6,119 nt of DNA from Chloroflexota bacterium (GTDB lineage: Bacteria; Chloroflexota; Anaerolineae; Promineifilales; Promineifilaceae): assembly GCA_003519205.1 (NCBI GenBank), contig DOXE01000517.1, positions 786 through 6,904 of the forward strand, read 5' to 3'. Both the position numbers and the translations under genes were made by a program. The notes below the pieces were generated by a model that saw nothing but the letters and a program-made list of their open reading frames with translations, ran no database searches and was not told the origin of the DNA. This document shows positions 1-4,355 of the stretch, piece after piece (position 1 is the stretch's first letter; each line of letters starts with the position of its first letter).

Positions 1-1
1 C

Positions 2-79
2 TCAGGTGCAGGCGGCGGTTGGGAACAAGCCTTCGACAAGTTGGCCGACCACATCGCAACTGCCCTCAACAACAAATAA
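2..79 (+). CDS. C-terminal end of a gene entering from the left; possible SRPBCC/AHSA1-like protein
   Basis: The frame starting at base 2 is open from the window edge and ends at a TAA (77-79). It gives 25 residues, ending GGWEQAFDKLADHIATALNNK. The pattern Gly-Trp followed by an amphipathic helix of the type 'xxxDKLAxxLA' at the extreme C-terminus is typical of SRPBCC proteins of the AHSA1 (Aha1 C-terminal-like) family, where this helix packs on the ligand-binding sheet. That assignment is inference from a short tail. That it is a real gene end is supported by the protein-like composition and by a perfect hairpin 44 bases after the stop. The start and most of the gene lie outside the window. 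Confidence 0.45.
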   Translation, partial: SGAGGGWEQAFDKLADHIATALNNK

Positions 80-122
80 TAGGGCAGGTTGGATAGCACA
101 CTCCTCAATGCATGACATCATC

Positions 123-160
123 TCAGGGCAATCATGTGCCATTTCGCATGATTGCCCTGA
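123..160. terminator. Perfect 14-bp hairpin between convergent gene ends, possible terminator
   Basis: TCAGGGCAATCATG (123-136) is followed by a 10-base spacer and its exact reverse complement CATGATTGCCCTGA (147-160). It lies 44 bases after the stop of the + strand gene at 79 and 22 bases beyond the stop of the - strand kinase remnant at 182. That is the expected place for a bidirectional terminator. Neither strand has a T-run after the stem; on the + strand it is followed by AAAAA. It is therefore not a canonical intrinsic terminator, and could instead be a protein-binding dyad or an mRNA 3'-end stabiliser. Confidence 0.4.
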
Positions 161-181
161 AAAACCATCGCGCACAAGGAG

Positions 182-301
182 TCAGGAATGTTCCTGCAGC
201 ATGGGCAGTTCAAAGCGAACGACCGTTCCCTTTCCCACCCCCTCACTAACGGCAGCGATCCGTTGGCCAGCAGGTTTTGCATCACCAGCATCTGTTCTTT
301 G
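182..301 (-). pseudogene. Histidine kinase remnant (end of HATPase_c domain)
   Basis: On the - strand a 39-codon open stretch between stops (302-304 and 182-184) encodes a tail with QRIAAVSEGVGKGTVVRFEL followed by PMLQEHS. The series '(G)GRI.. SEG.GKGT.. F.LP' is the usual ending of sensor histidine kinase ATPase domains: the last strands with the G2-type GxGxGT loop, then the terminal 'F.LP'. There is no start codon, no N, G1 or F box and no H box, and the upstream sequence in this frame is stopped. This is a fragment, not a working kinase. The preceding sequence belongs to a different frame with membrane-protein character, so the kinase body was lost or replaced. Confidence 0.6.
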
Positions 302-566
302 TCAGGGTCATGAACGCCATCCAGAACCTGGCAATGACGATGACCCCCATGAGCCCAGCCGTGTCAGCAAAGTCAATTGGCAGAACCAGAATGGCCACGG
401 CAAATGTTGCGACGATGATCATGCTGTTGATACCAGCGATTTGTTTCCACAAGCTTTCTCTTCCAAGGCCCAAAAACACACCAAAAACAGCAGCGACAAT
501 AGCCCATGGGATGAAAAAACTCAATAGCGCTTCGGGATCAGCGATAAGGGCAAATAGTGCTGCACC
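282..566 (-). pseudogene. Fragment of an unrecognised multi-pass membrane protein
   Basis: A - strand frame, closed at both ends by stops (588-590 and 282-284), reads like a real membrane protein for about 90 codons. Three hydrophobic stretches are visible, around SFFIPWAIVAAVFGVFLGLG, INSMIIVATFAVAILVLPI and LMGVIVIARFWMAFMTL. They are separated by short polar turns such as GRESLWKQ. The only candidate start is a TTG at 524 inside the coherent part, and hydrophobic sequence continues upstream of it (ALFALIADPEALL). The reading is therefore probably a truncated internal segment. It is flanked directly by a receiver-domain start on one side and a kinase end on the other. I do not recognise the family. 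A short functional protein from the TTG cannot be excluded. Confidence 0.4.
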
Positions 567-619
567 GTTTTGACGATCTCTGGATCGTCATCGACCAGAA
601 TGATCGTTTTCCCAGGCAT
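521..619 (-). pseudogene. Response-regulator receiver domain remnant (N-terminus only)
   Basis: From an ATG at 619 on the - strand the frame reads MPGKTIILVDDDPEIVKTVQ then HYL. This is the first strand, acidic pocket (two consecutive Asp after the hydrophobic strand) and first helix of a CheY-like receiver domain. After about 23 residues the resemblance stops and the frame ends at 521 with PLSLIPKRY. The phospho-accepting Asp, the Thr/Ser and the Lys of a full receiver, and any output domain, are missing. No clear ribosome binding site precedes the ATG, and the frame is open upstream to 718 without recognisable content. It has the same reading phase as the kinase remnant at 182-301, so both may derive from one REC-kinase hybrid gene. 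Confidence 0.55.
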
Positions 620-716
620 AAATGAGCCACTGGTAAGCAGGCTTAATGAGTAGGAGATATAGCCCCTTATTCTACCCTCCCCAGCGAGAAAATTTGTGTT
701 AGCCAGAAACCGATCC

Positions 717-732
717 ATTGATAGAATTCAAT
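717..732. promoter_or_regulatory. FNR/CRP-family-like dyad upstream of the YdcZ-type gene
   Basis: ATTGATAGAATTCAAT contains TTGAT-N4-TTCAA, which matches 9 of the 10 specified bases of the FNR consensus TTGAT-N4-ATCAA. It lies 45 bases before the TTG start at 778, a reasonable promoter-region position. FNR/CRP-family regulators (FNR, DNR, NNR) commonly control denitrification genes, but this site sits before the transporter gene rather than directly before nosZ. A match of this quality in AT-rich DNA can occur by chance. Confidence 0.2.
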
Positions 733-766
733 CTGTCGGATCTTTTTGAAGTCAAGTAAATTTTTC

Positions 767-771
767 GGAGG
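767..771 (+). promoter_or_regulatory. Ribosome binding site fixing the TTG start at 778
   Basis: GGAGG lies six bases before TTG at 778. The downstream protein contains no other Met codon, so this Shine-Dalgarno sequence decides the start. Confidence 0.75.
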
Positions 772-777
772 TATCAA

Positions 778-1227
778 TTGTCGAGCACTAGGCTGATTCT
801 ATTGTCTGCATTGGGGGTAATTGCTGGAGGTCTTATCGCGATTCAAAGTGTTCTAAACGCCAGCCTGGGTCAGAGAATAGGAAATCTTGGTTCGGTGCTC
901 GTGCTGACATTTATCAGTGCAATAACCCTGATTATCCTGATTTTCTTCTTTCCCTCTACCTCTAATCTTAGTAACCTGCCAGGCATTTCAGAATGGTATC
1001 TGTATATTGGCGGCCTTCTTGGGGTGGCCATCTTGGCGGCTCCAATTTTTCTAGTTCCTAGAATCGGGACGACGTCGACTTTAATCGCCATTGTCCTTGG
1101 ACAACTCGCAGCTGCATTGGTGATTGACCAATTTGGACTTTTTGCTTCACCCAAGATTGGGATTAATTTCATACGAGTTATTGGAATACTGCTTGTAGTC
1201 CTCGGCGCATATCTTGTAGGAAGATAA
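778..1227 (+). CDS. DMT-superfamily membrane protein, YdcZ/DUF606 type
   Basis: This is a 149-residue, five-helix integral membrane protein (helices at roughly residues 5-24, 38-58, 73-93, 98-116 and 130-147). It resembles the YdcZ (DUF606, DMT_YdcZ) branch of the drug/metabolite transporter superfamily. Family-like features are the first helix running into QSVLNASLGQRIGN (23-36), the segment GGLLGVAILAAPIFLVPRIG (78-97) with Pro-89 and Pro-94, TTSTLIAIVLGQLAAALVID (98-117), and the closing GILLVVLGAYLVGR. The length matches the usual single-domain size of about 150 residues; such proteins are thought to act as dimers. The substrate is unknown. The start is a TTG with a strong ribosome binding site, and the protein has no internal Met. 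GC over 781-1020 is about 45%, against about 54% in a nosZ sample, so it may have a different history. A 225-base gap separates it from nosZ, and no functional link to N2O reduction is evident. Confidence 0.85.
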   Translation: MSSTRLILLSALGVIAGGLIAIQSVLNASLGQRIGNLGSVLVLTFISAITLIILIFFFPSTSNLSNLPGISEWYLYIGGLLGVAILAAPIFLVPRIGTTSTLIAIVLGQLAAALVIDQFGLFASPKIGINFIRVIGILLVVLGAYLVGR

Positions 1228-1282
1228 CTCGACTTTCTCCTTTGTAGAGCCAAATTCAAGAGATACCTCGCGTTTCTATGGG

Positions 1283-1307
1283 TTTGCGCTGTTTGTTCCA
1301 GCGCAAA
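1283..1307 (+). terminator. 9-bp hairpin after the YdcZ-type gene, weak terminator candidate
   Basis: TTTGCGCTG (1283-1291), a 7-base loop and CAGCGCAAA (1299-1307) form a perfect GC-containing stem 55 bases after the stop of the transporter gene. No T-run follows, so intrinsic termination is uncertain. It may instead separate the transporter transcript from the nos operon, or be part of the nosZ leader. Confidence 0.35.
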
Positions 1308-1326
1308 GACAGCGACGGCACCCTGA

Positions 1327-1382
1327 CCTAAACTACTATTTGTGCCATTTGGTACAAACACTTCACGATTACCTTGTTTAGG
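1327..1382. promoter_or_regulatory. Nested inverted repeats upstream of nosZ, candidate operator or leader structure
   Basis: An inner imperfect palindrome, TTTGTGCC (1339-1346) - ATTT - GGTACAAA (1351-1358), pairs at 7 of 8 positions. It is enclosed by a perfect 7-base inverted repeat, CCTAAAC (1327-1333) and GTTTAGG (1376-1382). The set lies 70-126 bases before the nosZ start. The 20-base inner dyad has the size of a dimeric repressor or activator operator. It does not match FNR (TTGAT-N4-ATCAA) or CRP (TGTGA-N6-TCACA) well, so the regulator is unknown. Confidence 0.3.
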
Positions 1383-1402
1383 GTTTTCCATTTTGTTTTA
1401 TC
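1374..1402 (+). promoter_or_regulatory. Weak sigma70-like promoter candidate for nosZ
   Basis: TTGTTT (1374-1379) and TTTATC (1397-1402) are separated by 17 bases, about 50 bases before the nosZ start. Both hexamers match the consensus only partly (TTGACA, TATAAT). The -35-like element overlaps the right arm of the outer inverted repeat ending at 1382, which would fit control by a bound regulator. This rests on pattern and position alone. Confidence 0.2.
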
Positions 1403-1438
1403 GAGATGGCTCCATTTTTAGAGACTTATAGGTTCCGT

Positions 1439-1446
1439 AAGGAGGA
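1439..1446 (+). promoter_or_regulatory. Strong ribosome binding site of nosZ
   Basis: AAGGAGGA lies six bases before the ATG at 1453, a near-perfect Shine-Dalgarno match. It fixes the nosZ start and suggests high translation. Confidence 0.85.
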
Positions 1447-1452
1447 TAGGAA

Positions 1453-3489
1453 ATGCAAAGATTAAGTGGTTACAAGCTCTCAGCCAAGGCGGTGGTAGGC
1501 ATTTTGCTTGTCTCAGTTTTAGCGGTGCTGCTGCTCATGTCCTGCCAGGATCAAGGACAAGAGGGCAGTGCCGAAGAATCAAGCGCTCCGGCCGCAGTGT
1601 CTGGAGATGCGGCGGCGATCGCCGAGGCCAGGGGTTTGACTCCGGACGATATCACCGCCGCACTAAAAACATACACACCTACGGGCGTGCATGATGAATA
1701 TATCATGTTTGCCTCGGGTGGACATGGAGGCCAGGTATACGTGATCGGTATGCCCTCCATGCGCATCATTAAGCAGATCGCCGTTTTCACGCCAGAGCCC
1801 TGGCAGGGTTATGGTTATGGCGCTGAGGGTACTATGCAAACGCTGGCGGGAGGCTTCGTCGGCGATAATGAAATCACCTGGGGTGATACCCATCACCCAG
1901 CGCTGAGTGAGACAGCCGGCGATTACGATGGCGAGTGGTTGTTCATCAACGACAAGGCTAATGCCCGCGTGGCTACCATTGATCTACGTGATTTTGAAAC
2001 CAAGCAAATCGTCAAGAATCCCATTGCCCTTAGCGACCATGGTGGTACTTTTGCCACGCCGAACACCGATTGGGTGGTCGAGGGGGGACAATACGCCGCG
2101 CCATTGGGTTGGGAATATTCTTCACTGGATAATTATGCCGAGGATTACCGGGGCATGGTGACCTTTTGGAAATTCGACCGCGAAAGTGGCCGGCTGGTTC
2201 CAGAAGAGTCCTTCGCCATGGAATTACCCCCTTATTGGCAGGACCTGTGCGATGCCGGTAAAAATGTTAGCGAGGGCTGGATCTTCTGCAACTCTTTCAA
2301 TACGGAGATGGCCACCGGCGGCGTCGAGGATGGGAATCCGCCTTTTGAGGCCGGCGCCTCCCAGCGAGACATGGACTATATGCATATCATCAACCTGGAT
2401 AAGGCTGTGGAGGTAGCCCAGGCTGGCAACACTGTCGAGGTCCAGGGGTTCCCGGTCATTTCCTTGGATACAGCAATAGAGGAAGGATTGCTATACTTTG
2501 TGCCTGAACCGAAAAGTCCCCATGGCGTCGATATCACCCCCGGCGGGGAGTTTATGGTCGTTTCCGGTAAATTGGATCCCCATGTGACCATTTACAGCTT
2601 TGAGAAGGTCCAGGAGGCCATTGCGGCCGGGGACTGGCAAACCGACGATTATGGCGTGCCCATCCTCAACCTGGACAACGTTATGGAAGCACAGGTCGAG
2701 CTGGGCCTGGGGCCGCTTCATACCCAGTTTGACGACAAAGGCTATGCCTATACCAGCCTCTTCCTCGAGCCGTCGGTTGCTCGCTGGTCGTTGGGTGGTG
2801 ACTATGCCGATCTGAATGAAGATCCGGAATGGTCGCTGGTCTCAAAGGTAACCGTTCATTACAATGTGGGACACATCGCCGCGGCTGAGGGCGACACGGT
2901 CAGTCCCGACGGCAAGTACCTGGTCTCGATGAACAAGTGGGCCATCGATCGTTTCAATAACGTTGGACCGCTGCTACCGCAGAACTTCCAGCTCATCGAC
3001 ATCAACGAGCCGGGGGATAACCTGCAGTTACTCTACGATATGCCCATTCCCGATGGTGAACCGCACTATGCCCAGATCATCAAGGCCGACAAGCTGGATC
3101 CGTGGGAAGTTTATCCGGAAGTGGGTTGGAACCCGCACACCCAGTCTCCAGACCCGAATGCCACCCAGATTGGCGAAGAGCGTGTCGAGCGTGACGGTAA
3201 TAATGTCGAAATCTTCATGACCGCCATACGTAGCCACTTCACGCCCGAACACGTGGAGATCAAGCAGGGAGATCATGTCATCTGGCATATCACCAATGTC
3301 GAGCAGACATACGATGCCACCCATGGCTTCACCATCCCGCTCTACAATATTAATATGAGTATTGAGCCAGGTGAAACGGCCACCTTTGAGTTTGATGCCA
3401 CGGAGGATGGTGTCTTCTCTTACTACTGCACGGAATTCTGTTCAGCGCTCCATTTGGAGATGACTGGCTATATGTTGATTGAACCATAA
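1453..3489 (+). CDS. nosZ: Nitrous oxide reductase, clade II, lipoprotein-type signal
   Basis: NosZ reduces N2O to N2 in the last step of denitrification, outside the cytoplasmic membrane, as a copper homodimer. The protein has 678 residues. Residues 1-31 are a signal peptide with a hydrophobic core ending LLLMSC, so C31 is a likely lipidated cysteine. There is no twin-arginine motif, which marks the Sec-dependent clade II. An acidic, Ala/Ser-rich linker follows. The beta-propeller (about 60-570) carries what I align, from memory of the family, as all seven CuZ His ligands: H147 and H148 (DTHHP), H196 (DHGG), H357 (SPHGVD), H423 (GPLHTQF), H474 (YNVGH) and H538 (EPHYAQ). The C-terminal cupredoxin domain (about 590-678) has the CuA ligands H624, C659, C663, H667 and M670, plus the E661 backbone position, in CTEFCSALHLEM. 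Clade I enzymes have Trp in place of E661. There is no CXXCH heme motif, so this is not the cytochrome-fused form. It is the first gene of the operon with a strong ribosome binding site. The family call is very secure. Confidence 0.98.
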   Translation: MQRLSGYKLSAKAVVGILLVSVLAVLLLMSCQDQGQEGSAEESSAPAAVSGDAAAIAEARGLTPDDITAALKTYTPTGVHDEYIMFASGGHGGQVYVIGMPSMRIIKQIAVFTPEPWQGYGYGAEGTMQTLAGGFVGDNEITWGDTHHPALSETAGDYDGEWLFINDKANARVATIDLRDFETKQIVKNPIALSDHGGTFATPNTDWVVEGGQYAAPLGWEYSSLDNYAEDYRGMVTFWKFDRESGRLVPEESFAMELPPYWQDLCDAGKNVSEGWIFCNSFNTEMATGGVEDGNPPFEAGASQRDMDYMHIINLDKAVEVAQAGNTVEVQGFPVISLDTAIEEGLLYFVPEPKSPHGVDITPGGEFMVVSGKLDPHVTIYSFEKVQEAIAAGDWQTDDYGVPILNLDNVMEAQVELGLGPLHTQFDDKGYAYTSLFLEPSVARWSLGGDYADLNEDPEWSLVSKVTVHYNVGHIAAAEGDTVSPDGKYLVSMNKWAIDRFNNVGPLLPQNFQLIDINEPGDNLQLLYDMPIPDGEPHYAQIIKADKLDPWEVYPEVGWNPHTQSPDPNATQIGEERVERDGNNVEIFMTAIRSHFTPEHVEIKQGDHVIWHITNVEQTYDATHGFTIPLYNINMSIEPGETATFEFDATEDGVFSYYCTEFCSALHLEMTGYMLIEP

Positions 3490-3505
3490 GTAAGAAGCGG
3501 AGAAA

Positions 3506-3553
3506 CGGCGACACGGGGACGCGGAAAATCCTCACCGTGTCTCTGTGTCGTCG
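3506..3553 (+). repeat. 19-pair intercistronic RNA hairpin between nosZ and nosB, REP-like
   Basis: Arm 3506-3524 (CGGCGACACGGGGACGCGG) pairs without gaps with arm 3535-3553 (CCGTGTCTCTGTGTCGTCG) across a 10-base loop. Fifteen pairs are Watson-Crick and four are G-U wobbles, at 3508/3551, 3515/3544, 3517/3542 and 3521/3538. On the opposite strand the wobbles would become A-C mismatches, so the structure is complete only in RNA of the nos transcript. No T-run follows and the operon continues, so it is more likely an mRNA-stabilising or processing element than a full terminator. The repetitive GACACGG-like composition also suggests a dispersed intergenic repeat. Its presence elsewhere in the genome cannot be seen here. 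Confidence 0.55.
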
Positions 3554-3604
3554 GTATGAGCTTTGTTCTGCCTTCGCAGGATTTTGGAAAAGGGTGAATG
3601 ATTG

Positions 3605-4315
3605 ATGTCGAATGTTTGGCAAAGTATCGTCGGGCCGCGTGCCCCGGCCGATGTGGATGACGAAAAGCGTCGTGAATATCGGCTGCCGTCGATCTTCCTG
3701 GGGTTGGCGGCGCTGAGCCTGATAATCTCGATCTTTCTGCCGTATTGGAACTTAACCCTGGAGGCTCCCCAGTATCCAAAAGGCCTTCATGTCCAGACTT
3801 ACGTGAATCGACTGGAAGGCGATGTTCAAGAGATCGACGGTTTGAACCATTACATCGGCATGCGTCCCCTGGAAGAAGCAGCCCAATTAGAACGCTCTTT
3901 GAGCATTATCCTCATCAGTGTAACTGCTTTGCTGGTGGTGTCGGCCATCTTCATTCACACGAAGTGGGTGGTTCTGTTGGCTTTGCCAGCCTTGTTATAT
4001 CCCATCCTTTTCGTGGCCGATATGTATTTTTGGTTACGGAGCTTCGGGCAAAACCTGGATCCAACGGCCGCCTTGAGCAACTATATCGAGCCATTTGTGC
4101 CTACTTTTCTAGGCGAAGGCCTCATCGGCCAGTTCAGGACTATCTCATCTTTTGGGGCCGGTTATTACCTGGCCTGCCTGGCTTCCGTTCTCATCCTGGT
4201 GGGTTTATATTTCCATCGCCGGGCCTATAAGCCGCTGGTGGATGCGACCCAGGAGAAAGCCCAAGGCTCGGGGACCCAAGATTCTGGAAGCTCAGGAGCA
4301 ACAGGCGAGGTTTGA
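3605..4315 (+). CDS. nosB: NosB-like membrane protein of clade II nos operons
   Basis: This 236-residue protein has four hydrophobic helices, at about 28-48, 99-118, 121-144 and 185-204. Between helices 1 and 2 is an extracytoplasmic loop with APQYPKGL (54-61), a GDVQEIDGLNHYIGM stretch (72-86) and H82. This loop, together with the position directly between nosZ and nosD, matches the membrane protein NosB typical of clade II nos clusters, as in Wolinella. Its biochemical role is not settled; electron transfer from quinol or help in NosZ maturation are proposed possibilities. The hydrophilic C-terminal tail (about 211-236) is rich in Gly, Ser and Gln. The ATG at 3605 is chosen because AGGGTG (3591-3596) precedes it by 8 bases; a TTG at 3602 in the same frame would add one residue. 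It sits 115 bases after nosZ, behind the RNA hairpin, so it is probably co-transcribed but may be expressed at a different level. No heme- or iron-sulfur-binding motif is seen. Confidence 0.75.
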   Translation: MSNVWQSIVGPRAPADVDDEKRREYRLPSIFLGLAALSLIISIFLPYWNLTLEAPQYPKGLHVQTYVNRLEGDVQEIDGLNHYIGMRPLEEAAQLERSLSIILISVTALLVVSAIFIHTKWVVLLALPALLYPILFVADMYFWLRSFGQNLDPTAALSNYIEPFVPTFLGEGLIGQFRTISSFGAGYYLACLASVLILVGLYFHRRAYKPLVDATQEKAQGSGTQDSGSSGATGEV

Positions 4316-4337
4316 CGAGTTTGGTATGGTCGCACTG

Positions 4338-4345
4338 AGAAAGGG
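4338..4345 (+). promoter_or_regulatory. Ribosome binding site candidate that favours the nosD start at 4356
   Basis: AGAAAGGG lies 10 bases before the ATG at 4356. The alternative in-frame ATG at 4326 has only a weak purine stretch before it (GCGAGG at 4305-4310, 15 bases away). The call is moderate because the spacing is a little long. Confidence 0.4.
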
Positions 4346-4355
4346 TTGGTCCATC

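Noticed and set aside
6..527. 173-codon + strand open frame over the 5' region
   Set aside because: The protein is rich in Ser, Thr, Pro and His with no domain character, and it runs antisense to the recognisable kinase and membrane remnants.
870..1391. 173-codon - strand frame opposite the YdcZ-type gene
   Set aside because: It is antisense to a clear membrane protein, rich in Arg and Pro, and starts in the leader without a ribosome binding site.
1453..1545. Tat signal peptide on NosZ
   Set aside because: The N-region MQRLSGYKLSAK has no twin arginine; the hydrophobic core leads to a lipobox cysteine instead.
3506..3553. Intrinsic terminator after nosZ
   Set aside because: The stem is strong but no T-run follows, and three more nos genes follow in the same direction.
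3745..4230. 161-codon + strand frame inside nosB
   Set aside because: It is an alternative frame of the nosB-like gene with Arg/Pro/His-rich low-information sequence. The nosB frame has clear transmembrane helices and a family motif.
4152..4355. Extended N-terminus for NosD from the first in-frame ATG
   Set aside because: It would overlap the end of nosB by 164 bases and bury the signal peptide behind about 68 residues. The starts at 4356 or 4326 place the signal peptide at the N-terminus.
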